From DATLMR01 sp035634255 (GTDB lineage: Bacteria > Acidobacteriota > Blastocatellia > UBA7656): 63,398 nucleotides of DNA. Of the stretch, positions 7,881 to 16,845 are shown piece by piece. The first letter of the stretch is position 1. Every line of letters starts with the position of its first letter. The position numbers and the translations under genes were made by a program. A model generated the notes under the pieces. The model was given only the letters and a program-made list of their open reading frames with translations. It had not been told where the DNA came from and searched no databases. The stretch lies in NCBI GenBank assembly GCA_035634255.1, contig DASQDI010000008.1, forward strand, positions 1-63,398, given 5' to 3'.

Positions 7881-8682
7881 ACAGGAGATCGTGTCGCTCG
7901 TTTCGGGCGTGAACCGGGCCGATGATAAGGCCCGCTTCGATGTTGATCGCGTGGAGGCCCTCGCCGTCGAGCTTGAGGACAGGCCGCCTCAGGAGATCGT
8001 CGCCCGGTCGCTTCAGGAATTCGGAAACAGGATCACACTCGCGACCGGGTTCGGCGCCGAAGGCATGGCCCTGATCGACATGTCTGTGAAGGCCCGGCCC
8101 GACGCCGACGTATTCTTCCTCGATACCGGATTTCTTTTCCCCGAAACCTATGACCTGCGCCGGAGGGTCGAGGAGCGGTACGGCATAGAGATTCGCGAAG
8201 TAAAGCCCGAGCTTTCTCCCCGGACGCAGGAGCGGGCCTATGGGCCGGCCCTGTGGTCGCGCGACCCTGACCTATGCTGCCGCCTGAGGAAGCTCGAACC
8301 TCTGAAAGAAGCGCTCCACGGCTACGACGCATGGATGACCGCCATCCGCCGCGACCAGACGGCCGGGCGCGCCCACGCGCGGGCGGTCGAGTGGGATTAC
8401 AGGTGGCATCTCGTCAAGGTGAACCCGCTCGTGAGGTGGAGCAGTCGCGATGTCTGGCGTTACATCTATAAAGAGAAAGTGCCTTATAATCCGCTTCACG
8501 ATCAGGGCTACCCCAGCATCGGATGCACGCACTGCACGCGCCCCGTCACCGCCTCGGAAGGCGAGCGCGCGGGCCGGTGGTCTGGCCACGCCAAGACTGA
8601 GTGCGGGCTTCATGGCCGGCCCCTAGATGCCGGCCCTGGATCCGGCGGGGCCGACCTCTCTAAGAAAAACCGGTTGATGTGA
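7867..8682 (+). CDS. cysH: Assimilatory adenylylsulfate (APS) reductase, CysH family
   Basis: Thioredoxin-dependent reduction of activated sulfate to sulfite in the cytoplasm. PP-loop-type fold with the conserved catalytic ECGLH motif (Cys246) near the C-terminus. It also has the four cysteines of a [4Fe-4S] cluster: vicinal Cys137-Cys138 and Cys220-x2-Cys223. That cluster marks the APS-using branch rather than the cluster-free PAPS reductases of enterobacteria (established family knowledge). It is 271 aa and overlaps both neighbours slightly (cobA by 14 bp; an alternative GTG start of cysC lies in its stop region). It is expected to be co-transcribed under control of the upstream attenuator. 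Confidence 0.92.
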   Translation: MARCEQEIVSLVSGVNRADDKARFDVDRVEALAVELEDRPPQEIVARSLQEFGNRITLATGFGAEGMALIDMSVKARPDADVFFLDTGFLFPETYDLRRRVEERYGIEIREVKPELSPRTQERAYGPALWSRDPDLCCRLRKLEPLKEALHGYDAWMTAIRRDQTAGRAHARAVEWDYRWHLVKVNPLVRWSSRDVWRYIYKEKVPYNPLHDQGYPSIGCTHCTRPVTASEGERAGRWSGHAKTECGLHGRPLDAGPGSGGADLSKKNRLM

Positions 8683-8699
8683 AGGAGGAGGGAACGTTT

Positions 8700-9278
8700 A
8701 TGGAGGAGAAGGGGAGGGTCATCTGGCTGACGGGGCTTTCGGGCGCGGGCAAGACGACGCTAGCGCTCGCCCTGTCTGAAAAACTTGCGGCGGAAGGCTT
8801 CAGGGTGGAAGCGTTGGATGGCGATGAGGTGCGCGACAACCTCAGCAAGGGGCTCGGGTTCTCGAAAGAGGACCGCGACACGAACATCCGCCGCATAGGT
8901 TTCGTCGCGCGACTGCTGGCGCGCAACGGGGTGACCGTGCTGACGGCGGCCATCTCCCCTTACCGGGAGGCGCGCGACGAAGTGCGCCGTCAGGTGGAGT
9001 CGGATGGCTCCCGGTTCGTGGAAGTGTTCGTCCGCTGCCCGCTCGACGTGCTGATCGAGCGCGACGTGAAAGGGCTATACAGGAAAGCCCTCGCGGGAGA
9101 GATCAGGAACTTCACGGGGATAAGCGACCCTTACGAAGAGCCGCTCTCGCCCGAGGTGATCGTAGACAGCTCCGTCGAAGAGGTGGGGGACAGCGCGGAA
9201 CGGATTCTCGCGCGCCTGCTCGAAATCGACTCGCCCGCCTCTGCTCTCTCTGAGCCGGTCGAGGTGGGATCGTTCTGA
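8700..9278 (+). CDS. cysC: Adenylylsulfate kinase
   Basis: Phosphorylates APS to PAPS. It shows the P-loop GLSGAGKTT, the DGDEVRDNLSKGLGFSKEDR APS-binding segment and the FVEVFVRCPLDV...KGLYRKA region of the family; 192 aa. I chose the ATG at 8700 because AAGGAGGAGGG at 8682-8692 sits 7 nt upstream; a GTG at 8679 overlapping the cysH stop is less likely. The neighbouring CysH looks APS-specific, so the PAPS made here may feed sulfonation rather than reduction, or act as a branch control (inference). No ATP sulfurylase gene is present in this operon. Confidence 0.92.
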   Translation: MEEKGRVIWLTGLSGAGKTTLALALSEKLAAEGFRVEALDGDEVRDNLSKGLGFSKEDRDTNIRRIGFVARLLARNGVTVLTAAISPYREARDEVRRQVESDGSRFVEVFVRCPLDVLIERDVKGLYRKALAGEIRNFTGISDPYEEPLSPEVIVDSSVEEVGDSAERILARLLEIDSPASALSEPVEVGSF

Positions 9279-9306
9279 CATCAGCTTTGCGTCCGGGAGG
9301 TGGATC

Positions 9307-10890
9307 ATGAACCAGATGGAAGAGATCAAGAAGCGCAAGGACGGCCTTGACGTGCTCGAAGACATATACCGCTACGCGAAACTCGGCTTCGAATCTATCT
9401 CGCCGGATGACGAGGCCCTGTTCCGCTGGTACGGCATATACACTCAGCGCCCGTCTTCGGACGGCTACTTCATGGTGCGGATGCGAGTACCCGGCGGGGA
9501 CCTCACGCATGTTCAACTGCGAGAGATCGCGAGCCTCGCGGACGAGTATGGCCGGGGCTTAGCCGACATCACCGTCCGCCAGAATTTTCAGCTCCATTGG
9601 GTGAGGGTCGAGAGCCTCCCCGACATCCTCAACCGCTTGCACGCAATCGGCCTCTCCACCGTCGAGGCTTGCGGCGACTGCGTGCGAAACATACTCAACT
9701 GCCCCGCGTCGGGGGTCGATGAGGACGAGTTGTACGACACGACGGACCTCGTCCGAAGGGTGAACGATTTCTTCGTGGACAACCGAGACTTCTCGAACCT
9801 GCCGCGCAAGTTCAAGATCGCGATCACCGGCTGCGCCCTCCGCTGCGTCTACCCGGAGATCAATGACATCGGCATATTCGCCGTCCGGGACCCGGAACGC
9901 GGGGTGGCATTCCGTGCGAGGGTCGGCGGAGGGCTGTCGACCTCGCCCCGCTTCTCGAAGGACCTTGGGGTGCTGGTCGGGCCCGAAGAGGTGGTCGAAT
10001 TGTGCGCGGCGATTGCGGCAGTCTTCCGAGACGAGGGCAACCGGGAGAACCGCAAGAAGGCGCGACTGAAATTCCTGATAGAGCAGTGGGAGGTCCCGCG
10101 CTTCCGCGATGCGGTCGAGGCGCGACTGGGCCGCAGGCTCCGCCGCGCGCCCGCCCCCGAAGCGGAGCCGGTGACCGAAAGGGACCGGACACACCTCGGC
10201 ATTCACGGGCAGAAAGAGCGGGGGATGTATTACGTCGGCCTTTCGGTACTCGGGGGCCGAACCTCGGGCCATGACCTGAAGCGTCTGGCCTCACTCGCGG
10301 AGGAGTATGGCTCGGGCCGCGTCCGCACTACGAACACTCAAAGCATGATGCTGCTCGACGTACCTGAATCCAACCTCGACCCGCTCGCCCGCGAACTGGA
10401 CCGCGCGGGGTTCGATTACCAACCGAGCTGGGCGAGCAAAGCACTCATCGCCTGCACCGGGGCGCAGTTCTGCAAGCTGGCGGTGGCCGAGACCAAGGGC
10501 CGCATCACGCAATTGACCAGCTATCTTGAAAACAGGGTCGACCCCGATGATTCGGTGCGCATCAGCCTGACGGGGTGCCCGAATTCCTGCGGCCAGCATC
10601 ACATCTGCGACGTGGGGCTCGAAGGCTCCTCGGCCACGATTGACGGCGTGAAGCGCGAGACCTTCCAGGTCTTCCTCGGCGGGGGCGTGGGCGCGCGCGA
10701 GACTTTCGGCCGGAGGGTCGGACTCCGCATCCCCTCCGAGGAACTGGGCGAATCACTGGCGAGGTTGTTCGAGCGCTACAAGGAAGGCCGGGCCGAGGGC
10801 GAGACGTTCCAGGAGTTTTGCCAGCGCCACTCCGATGAAGAACTCGTCGACTACCTCTCCGAGCTTGCCCCCGCGACGTGCGGGGCGTAG
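9307..10890 (+). CDS. Siroheme/4Fe-4S sulfite (or nitrite) reductase, ferredoxin-type
   Basis: Six-electron reductase of the NirA/Sir family, 527 aa. It has two ferredoxin-like half domains (for example RVPGGDLTHVQL at about 60 and YVGLSVLGGRTSG at about 308) and two siroheme-binding repeats. The cluster and siroheme ligands are visible as CTGAQFC (C-x5-C) and GCPNSCG (C-x3-C). The sequence alone does not separate sulfite from nitrite as substrate. Its place at the end of a cobA-cysH-cysC operon, with no nitrate genes nearby, argues for sulfite reduction to sulfide. A strong GGGAGGTGG precedes the ATG, 28 bp after cysC. Confidence 0.88.
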   Translation: MNQMEEIKKRKDGLDVLEDIYRYAKLGFESISPDDEALFRWYGIYTQRPSSDGYFMVRMRVPGGDLTHVQLREIASLADEYGRGLADITVRQNFQLHWVRVESLPDILNRLHAIGLSTVEACGDCVRNILNCPASGVDEDELYDTTDLVRRVNDFFVDNRDFSNLPRKFKIAITGCALRCVYPEINDIGIFAVRDPERGVAFRARVGGGLSTSPRFSKDLGVLVGPEEVVELCAAIAAVFRDEGNRENRKKARLKFLIEQWEVPRFRDAVEARLGRRLRRAPAPEAEPVTERDRTHLGIHGQKERGMYYVGLSVLGGRTSGHDLKRLASLAEEYGSGRVRTTNTQSMMLLDVPESNLDPLARELDRAGFDYQPSWASKALIACTGAQFCKLAVAETKGRITQLTSYLENRVDPDDSVRISLTGCPNSCGQHHICDVGLEGSSATIDGVKRETFQVFLGGGVGARETFGRRVGLRIPSEELGESLARLFERYKEGRAEGETFQEFCQRHSDEELVDYLSELAPATCGA

Positions 10891-11117
10891 GCCGGGCCGC
10901 GAACTGATTCTCCCCGCGCGCGCGGGCCGCGATGTGATACAAACCCCTTCGGGGCTTGAAATTCCCGCCTGGCCAGTTGTAAAAACTTTCATACATTTCC
11001 CCCGTCAGTGGATTTTAATCGCGGGCCGGATTAGAGTATTTGAGGTGCCTCGGCGTTGATCGGCTATTCAGGATGAGCAGCGGAAGCGTCTCGACGTGAG
11101 GGAGAGCGACTGTATTA

Positions 11118-12494
11118 ATGTCACATGATCTTAAGACTCCTAAGAATTCCGGCTCCGACATAAGTCTGCCCATGCTCCCGCAAGCGACGGATTCAGCCAG
11201 GACCACTACCGAGGTCGGCAATTATTTTGTAGCCACGTACCCTCCGTTCTCGCAGTGGAAGCCCGAACACATTCCAAGGGCGATTGAGGCGCTCGGCCAG
11301 CCGCCGCGCGCCGACGACCCGCTCGGCCTCTACATCCACATCCCGTTCTGCCGCAAGCGGTGCAAGTTTTGTTACTTTAAAGTCTACACGGACAAGAACG
11401 CCGCGGAGATAAATCTCTACCTCAACGCGCTCGTGAAAGAGAACGAGATTTACAGCCGCACGAGCGCGTTTCAGGGCAGGCGGCTACGGTTCGCCTACTT
11501 CGGCGGCGGCACGCCTTCCTACATCAGCGAGAAGCAGCTCGACGGCCTGGTCGAAGGGCTCAGCCGGCACGTGAGCTGGGAGAGTGCCGAGGAGGTCACG
11601 TTCGAGTGCGAGCCCGGCACCCTGCGGAAATCGAAGCTCGAAACTCTCAAGGCGATGGGCGTCACGCGGCTCAGCCTCGGCATCGAGCACTTTAATGACG
11701 ACATACTGGAGGCGAATGGCCGCGCGCACCTTTCGGCCGAGATTTACCGCGCGTACGAGTGGGCGCGCGAGGTCGATTTCCCGCAGATCAACGTCGACCT
11801 CATCGCGGGCATGATGGGCGAGTCCGACGACCTCTGGCGCGAGACGGTCCGCCGCGCGCTCGAACTGGAGCCGGACTCGGTGACCATCTACCAGATGGAG
11901 CTCCCTTACAACACGGTGATCTCGCGGGAGATGATCGACAAGGGGCTAGATTCGCCGATAGCAGACTGGCCCACGAAGCGGCGCTGGGTCGATTACGCCT
12001 TCGAGCGGTTTCAGGAGCGCGGTTACGCGGTCGCGAGCGCCTACACCCTGTCGACGACGAAGAAGCCATGCCGCTTCATCTACACCGACGCGCTCTGGCA
12101 CGGCGGCGACATGATCGGCCTCGGCGTGTCGTCATTCTCGCACTTCGGCGGCGTGAATTTTCAGAACGTTCATCAGGTCGAGGACTACCTGAGGGTGCTT
12201 GAGACGGACGAGCTGCAACTCTGCCGCGCCTTGCCGCTCACCCCGAAGCAGATGCTCATCCGCGAGATGATTCTGCAACTCAAGACCGGCTCGCTCGACA
12301 TGCGGTATTTCGAAAGGAAGTTCGGGGTCGACATCTGGGCGGAGTTCCGGCCCGTGTACGAGCGCCTGAGCGAGGAAGGGCTGCTCGGTCGGGAAGGGGA
12401 GAGCATAGCCCTCACCCGCCGCGGGCTGCTGCAAGTCGACCACTTCCTCCCCGAATTTTTTGAACCTGAACTGAGAACCGTTCGATATGTCTAA
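11118..12494 (+). CDS. HemN/HemW-like radical SAM protein
   Basis: Radical SAM enzyme of the coproporphyrinogen-oxidase-like branch, 458 aa. It has YIHIPFCRKRCKFCYF with the CX3CX2C cluster motif (about residues 78-85), FGGGTPSYI, and the HemN-type C-terminal region with MLIREMILQLKTG. HemN-like proteins include heme chaperones, heme-degrading enzymes and methyltransferases, so the family does not fix the reaction. The 8-bp overlap with the following FAD enzyme suggests that the two act on one substrate. The N-terminal 50 residues are variable. Nothing nearby points to heme synthesis. Confidence 0.85.
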   Translation: MSHDLKTPKNSGSDISLPMLPQATDSARTTTEVGNYFVATYPPFSQWKPEHIPRAIEALGQPPRADDPLGLYIHIPFCRKRCKFCYFKVYTDKNAAEINLYLNALVKENEIYSRTSAFQGRRLRFAYFGGGTPSYISEKQLDGLVEGLSRHVSWESAEEVTFECEPGTLRKSKLETLKAMGVTRLSLGIEHFNDDILEANGRAHLSAEIYRAYEWAREVDFPQINVDLIAGMMGESDDLWRETVRRALELEPDSVTIYQMELPYNTVISREMIDKGLDSPIADWPTKRRWVDYAFERFQERGYAVASAYTLSTTKKPCRFIYTDALWHGGDMIGLGVSSFSHFGGVNFQNVHQVEDYLRVLETDELQLCRALPLTPKQMLIREMILQLKTGSLDMRYFERKFGVDIWAEFRPVYERLSEEGLLGREGESIALTRRGLLQVDHFLPEFFEPELRTVRYV

Positions 12495-13860
12495 TAGCTT
12501 TATGGAAACGAATTCGAATACTTATGACGTGATCGTCATGGGCGGAGGCCCTGCCGGCAGCTCCGTCGCCAGCATCCTCGCGCGCGAGAATCGCAGGGTC
12601 GTACTCTTCGAGAAGGAAGTGTTCCCGCGCCATCACATCGGCGAATCGCTGATGACCGACACCTACTGGACGTTCCGGCGCATGGGCTTCCTTGAAAAAC
12701 TGAAGGAGAGCCCCTTCGTCAGAAAATACAGCGTCCAGTTCGCGAACCACGCGGGCAGGGAGTCGCGCCCGTTCTACTTCTTCGAGGCCAACCACCATGA
12801 GAGCGCCGTCACCTGGCAGGTGACCCGCGCGGTCTTCGACAAGATGCTCATCGATCACGCCGCGGAGCAGGGCGCGACCGTCTATCAGGGCACTGCGGTC
12901 AGACAGGTCCTCTTCGACGGCGACCGCGCGCGCGGGGTCGAAGTCATGATGAGTGACGGCTCGACCCGGACCTTTTACGCGACGGTGGTCGTCGACGCCA
13001 CGGGGCAGAGCGCCATGCTCTCCAATAAATTCCGCTGGCGTTTGCGGGACCCGAAGCTGAAGAAGGCCGTGCTCTACTCTTACTTCAAGGGCGCGCACAG
13101 GGAGCCGGACCTGAACGGAGGGGCGACCCTCGTCCTGCGCACGGGGCCGGGCAGCGGCGGCTGGTTCTGGTACATCCCCCTCGAAGACGACATCACGAGC
13201 GTGGGCATCGTCGCCGACCCTGACTACCTCGTTAAGAATCGCGGGCAGGACCTCGCGAAGATATTTCACGAAGAGATCGAGAAGTGTCCGCCCTGCCACC
13301 GCCGCGTCGCCGACGCCACGCGGGTCGATAAGATTTACTCGATCATCGATTACTCCTACCGCTCGAAGCGGTGCGCGGGCGACGGCTTCATGCTGATCGG
13401 CGACGCCTACGGCTTCCTCGACCCGATCTATTCATCGGGCGTGCTGCTGGCGCTCAAGATGGCCGAGCTGTCGGCCGACGCCATCCACGACGCTTTCAGT
13501 AACGACGACTTCTCGGGCGAGCGGCTCGGGCAGTTTCAGGACAAGCTGGACCGGGGGATCGAGTCCATGCGCAAGCTCGTCCACTCCTTCTACTCCCAGG
13601 ACTTCAGCTTCTCTGATTTCCTCAGGAAATACCCGGACCAGCGCGTGAACATAATCAACCTCCTGATCGGCGACGTTTTCAAAGAAGGCGTCGATGACAT
13701 CTACGGGCCGTTGTCTGAGTTCGCGGAAATCCCGCCGCCGCTTTTCGAGCAGGTCGCCGCGTCCGAAGCCTCGGGCAACGGGGCGAGGAGCGCGGAGCCG
13801 CAGGAGGTCCTTGCCGCGAAGTACCTCTATTATGATGACCGCATCCTGGCGGAGAAATAA
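12487..13860 (+). CDS. FAD-dependent halogenase-like oxidoreductase
   Basis: Flavoprotein of the flavin-dependent halogenase/monooxygenase superfamily, 457 aa. It has an N-terminal dinucleotide fold VMGGGPAGSSVAS, FPRHHIGESL, a Lys in FVRKYSVQF at the place of the halogenase lysine, a WFWYIP motif (WxWxIP) and FLDPIYSSGV matching the Fx.Px.Sx.G halogenase signature. These support a true halogenase or a close relative, but geranylgeranyl-reductase-like members share some of them. It overlaps the upstream radical SAM gene by 8 bp and is followed by a strong terminator. No separate flavin reductase is adjacent. The substrate is unknown. Confidence 0.82.
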   Translation: MSNSFMETNSNTYDVIVMGGGPAGSSVASILARENRRVVLFEKEVFPRHHIGESLMTDTYWTFRRMGFLEKLKESPFVRKYSVQFANHAGRESRPFYFFEANHHESAVTWQVTRAVFDKMLIDHAAEQGATVYQGTAVRQVLFDGDRARGVEVMMSDGSTRTFYATVVVDATGQSAMLSNKFRWRLRDPKLKKAVLYSYFKGAHREPDLNGGATLVLRTGPGSGGWFWYIPLEDDITSVGIVADPDYLVKNRGQDLAKIFHEEIEKCPPCHRRVADATRVDKIYSIIDYSYRSKRCAGDGFMLIGDAYGFLDPIYSSGVLLALKMAELSADAIHDAFSNDDFSGERLGQFQDKLDRGIESMRKLVHSFYSQDFSFSDFLRKYPDQRVNIINLLIGDVFKEGVDDIYGPLSEFAEIPPPLFEQVAASEASGNGARSAEPQEVLAAKYLYYDDRILAEK

Positions 13861-13861
13861 A

Positions 13862-13941
13862 AAGAGGCCGGATCGGGCCTCTTAAATCGGGAAGGGGCGG
13901 GGCATGAGGATGAATCATCCATCTTCATGCCCCGCCCCTTC
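13862..13941. terminator. Double hairpin, bidirectional terminator between convergent genes
   Basis: First hairpin: AAGAGGCC/GGCCTCTT (13862-13883). Second hairpin: a 17-bp GC-rich stem beginning GAAGGGGCGGGG at 13891 and closing at 13941, with an inner GGATG/CATCC. It lies between the halogenase-like gene (plus) and the GH9 gene (minus). Confidence 0.75.
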
Positions 13942-13946
13942 GCAGC

Positions 13947-15677
13947 CTACCGCCCGGCCTCCCGCATCGCACCCGCGAGCAGCAGCACGAGGGGCGCATT
14001 CCAGTTGATCGCCACTTCATTCGACGCATAGGACTCCTCTTCGTCGATGTACATTCTGGCCGGAGGCAGGTCGGGCAGCTTCTTCATCGCGGGGTCCTGC
14101 CGCGACCGGTTCGGGCCTCCCGAGAGCAGCCCCGGCCAGGGCTCTTGATTACCGTCAGCGCCGCTCGGCCGATGGTGAGGGTGCCGAAAAGGATTCTCAC
14201 CCACCCGCGTTACCCACGAGAGCGAGAACGTGTTCCTGCCCAGAAGGTAGTGCAGATTTTCCAGGGCGGTTTGAACGAACCGTCTGTCCTTCCGTATCAC
14301 ATTCGCCACGAGAAGCTGCAACCCGTAATTGGCCGCGACGCCATTCGACCCCCACACGTAATCGCCCGAAGTCATGCTGATGCGGTAGCCGTTGCGGAGC
14401 GACCGCGCGACTATCTCTTCGGCAGCCTTCAGCGAGCGGCTGCTTATCGCGTCGGCCGCGTCAGAGTTCTTGCCTCGCCCGAGCACGTAGGTCCAGAGCG
14501 CCATCGGCGCGACGTTCGCCCACGAGGGCGGCCCTGCCGCGTGGACCGAGTCGAGGTGTCCGCCGAAGTGATTCAGGAAATAGCCGTGATAGAGTTCATC
14601 TCCGGTGGCCCGCCACAACTCGGCGGAAGCCCACAGGCGCTCATCCCCGCAGCGCCGGTCGCCGTATTCCCCCGTTTGGACCCCCTCGGGGTTCTTAAAT
14701 AAGAGTTCGGGATTCTTCTCAAGCCAGCCCCAGGCCCGGCGCGCGGAGCGGAGGCATTCTTCGGCGAAGGCCGCGTCGAAGGGCCTGTAGACGCGGGCGG
14801 CGATTGCCATCACAGCCGCGAAGTCGGCCGTGGCGCAGGAACTCTTGTAAGGCGGCTTGCCGGACCCGATGACGTAGCTCACCGACTTGTCCTGCTCCGG
14901 CATTAAGAAGGCGCAGAAGCGCTCGCTGGTCTGCTTGTGCCACAGCCCCCCATCCTCGTCCTGCATGGATAGCATCCAGACGAGGTTCCACCTGATCTCG
15001 TCCAACATATCGGGCGTCGCGTCTCCGGATTCCGGGATGTTGAGGCTTATGTCCCTGACCCTCGCGCCGAACAGTTCCCACGTCCATAGAAGGGTGGCCG
15101 TCGTGAGCCCGGAGTTGACGACGTAGCGGCCATAATCCCCGGCGTCGTGCCAGCCGCGAGATGGCGCTCGCGGTCCCGCCCTCCCGGACGAGGGGTGAAA
15201 GGCGTTATCCGGATGACACGCCGCGTGCGCGTAGCCGGGAAACTCCGGCCCCAGATCGACCGCGACGCCGCACCTCTGGCCGTAATACGACCGCATCGCT
15301 AAATAGAACGCGCGCGAGTAGACATCGCGGCCTATGGCGAAAGTCCAGCTTCGGCCGACGCCCGGCACGTCGAGGTAAAACCTGCCGCTCTCTTTCAGCC
15401 TCGTAAAATCGGCCGCCCGCACCTGATCGCCCGAGTCGGCGTCCATGACCGGCCGCGACAGCTTCCCCCGGAAGACGACTGAATCGTCGGCCGAGCGGCG
15501 CAGGGAGAAATCGCTCGCGCCGCGCGCGGAGACGACCATAGCGAGCTTGGGCGCGTCGGGCAGATACCCGGCCTGATCCACCTTTATCTCCGCGCTGGCG
15601 AAGGCGGACAAAGAGGCGAGTAGTAGTATGATCGCGGTCAAAGCGGCGAGCCTTTCTCCGGGCCTAAATAAGCTCAA
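13947..15677 (-). CDS. Secreted glycoside hydrolase family 9 (endoglucanase-like)
   Basis: Hydrolase of beta-glucans, exported by a signal peptide (LAALTAIILLLASLSAFASA). It has an N-terminal Ig-like CelD domain (IKVDQAGYLPDAPKLA, about 30-115) and the GH9 (alpha/alpha)6 domain with the nucleophile/base region GWHDAGDYGRY, the PHHRPSG active-site segment, and the acid Glu in ASNEVAINWNAPL near the C-terminus. 576 aa is normal for the family. The only start available is TTG at 15677, because an in-frame TGA lies immediately upstream; it overlaps the end of the B3/B4 gene by 14 bp. Whether it acts on cellulose or another glucan cannot be told. Confidence 0.87.
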   Translation of the reverse strand: MSLFRPGERLAALTAIILLLASLSAFASAEIKVDQAGYLPDAPKLAMVVSARGASDFSLRRSADDSVVFRGKLSRPVMDADSGDQVRAADFTRLKESGRFYLDVPGVGRSWTFAIGRDVYSRAFYLAMRSYYGQRCGVAVDLGPEFPGYAHAACHPDNAFHPSSGRAGPRAPSRGWHDAGDYGRYVVNSGLTTATLLWTWELFGARVRDISLNIPESGDATPDMLDEIRWNLVWMLSMQDEDGGLWHKQTSERFCAFLMPEQDKSVSYVIGSGKPPYKSSCATADFAAVMAIAARVYRPFDAAFAEECLRSARRAWGWLEKNPELLFKNPEGVQTGEYGDRRCGDERLWASAELWRATGDELYHGYFLNHFGGHLDSVHAAGPPSWANVAPMALWTYVLGRGKNSDAADAISSRSLKAAEEIVARSLRNGYRISMTSGDYVWGSNGVAANYGLQLLVANVIRKDRRFVQTALENLHYLLGRNTFSLSWVTRVGENPFRHPHHRPSGADGNQEPWPGLLSGGPNRSRQDPAMKKLPDLPPARMYIDEEESYASNEVAINWNAPLVLLLAGAMREAGR

Positions 15678-16371
15678 TCACCGGCCGTGTCTTATCGAGA
15701 ATCTCCCTGCGGGCGCTGCCCCCGCAATTGTTTTTAATCAGGTCGGCCATCTCGGCAATCGCTTCCTCCACGGTGCCCCTCTCTTCCGACTTCAACGCCT
15801 CGATCACGAAGAACGCATTCGTCGTGCGGTCGGTCAGTTTAGTCCGGTCGGCCTCCCTCCAATTCCACCGCCTGCAAATGGCGCCCGCGTCGTCCTTATA
15901 GATCACCTCGCCTCTCCTGGGCGCGCGCTCCTCCTGCTCGCCGAGCAACAGTATCGGGGCCTCCCCGTCTCCGGCGATTGTCAGCAGGACATCCCCCTGA
16001 ATCCGGTCCAGGTCTTCGCCGCCGGCGGGGACGAGGTACTTGAGCGAGATGGCGTTGTACGAGTCCACGAGCTTATTTATGTTCGGGACTCTCTGGCCGT
16101 TGATCACTCTCCTGACAAGGCTTTCGACCGACGAGAGGTACTTCTGGGGCTTCGCCCCGAATCTCCTGTAAGCCTCCCTCCAAACGGAGATGCGGGGGTG
16201 CTCCGACAGGCTCTCGCGCGACACCTCTTGGGCCACTCTGGCCTCCTGCTCTCTCAGGAAGCGATCTATTTCGGGTGATTCCCCCAGGTTACTGATATTT
16301 TGGGCAATGACGACCCCGACGAGGGCTTCCGGGTAGTCTCTGAAGATTTGATCGGTGATCCTGAAGAGCAT
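15664..16371 (-). CDS. B3/B4 domain protein (PheT-like tRNA-editing fold)
   Basis: Stand-alone protein of the B3/B4 family, related to the editing module of phenylalanyl-tRNA synthetase beta chain, 235 aa from the ATG at 16369-16371. Features include ALVGVVIAQNI, the WREAYRRFGAKPQKYLSSVESL segment, NKLVDSYNAISLKYLVPAGGEDLD and RRWNWREADRTKLTDRTTNAFFVIEAL, all typical of the family. Some members are thought to clear misacylated tRNA; most are uncharacterised. The frame is open to 16479, but the extra 36 residues look non-native. It overlaps the GH9 gene downstream. Confidence 0.82.
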   Translation of the reverse strand: MLFRITDQIFRDYPEALVGVVIAQNISNLGESPEIDRFLREQEARVAQEVSRESLSEHPRISVWREAYRRFGAKPQKYLSSVESLVRRVINGQRVPNINKLVDSYNAISLKYLVPAGGEDLDRIQGDVLLTIAGDGEAPILLLGEQEERAPRRGEVIYKDDAGAICRRWNWREADRTKLTDRTTNAFFVIEALKSEERGTVEEAIAEMADLIKNNCGGSARREILDKTRPVIELI

Positions 16372-16580
16372 CTCTTTTCTTCCGCCTGATGTTTGAATGA
16401 GAAGGCCGGTCCGGCCAGCGCTATTCTCAATGAACGCGACCCGTTTAGCAACCGTCTTTCGCCCGGTTGCGCGCGACATGGCGCGCCACGTCGCGCCATC
16501 GGGTTACTCTGAGGCCGGGGCAGGCTGTACAATCTTTCGGGATGCTTGCTGACCCGCCCCGACTCCGAAGGAGAATGAAG

Positions 16581-16814
16581 ATGGCTAAGTGTGAAGTTTG
16601 CGGGAACGATTACTATTTGTCGTTTGAGGTAATCACGGCCGGCGTTACTCATGTTTTCGACAGCTTCGAATGCGCCATTCACAGGCTCGCGCCCGTGTGC
16701 AATCACTGCGGCTGTAAGATCATCGGGCACGGCATAGAGGCTAACGGGACTTTCTACTGCTGCGCGAACTGCGCCCGACATGAAGGGGCGAGCGAGGTCG
16801 TCGATCACGTTTGA
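16581..16814 (+). CDS. Small Cys-rich metal-binding protein, prokaryotic metallothionein-like
   Basis: A 77-aa cytoplasmic protein with paired cysteines typical of zinc-ribbon/metallothionein-like proteins: CEVCGN at the start, DSFECAIH, CNHCGCKIIGHG, and YCCANCARH. That makes roughly nine Cys plus several His in one short chain, so it should bind one or more metal ions. I chose the ATG at 16581 because AAGGAG ends 7 nt upstream; an in-frame ATG at 16575 is possible. Similar short proteins are common in soil bacteria and are usually annotated as hypothetical or metallothionein family. The role (zinc storage, stress or structure) is not known. Confidence 0.75.
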   Translation: MAKCEVCGNDYYLSFEVITAGVTHVFDSFECAIHRLAPVCNHCGCKIIGHGIEANGTFYCCANCARHEGASEVVDHV

Positions 16815-16845
16815 GAGATCACGGCTCCGGCGTATCCTGATCCAT

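Noticed and set aside
10944..10954. CCCC-TTC-GGGG hairpin after the siroheme reductase as a terminator
   Set aside because: The stem is only 4 bp and has no T-tract, too weak to call.
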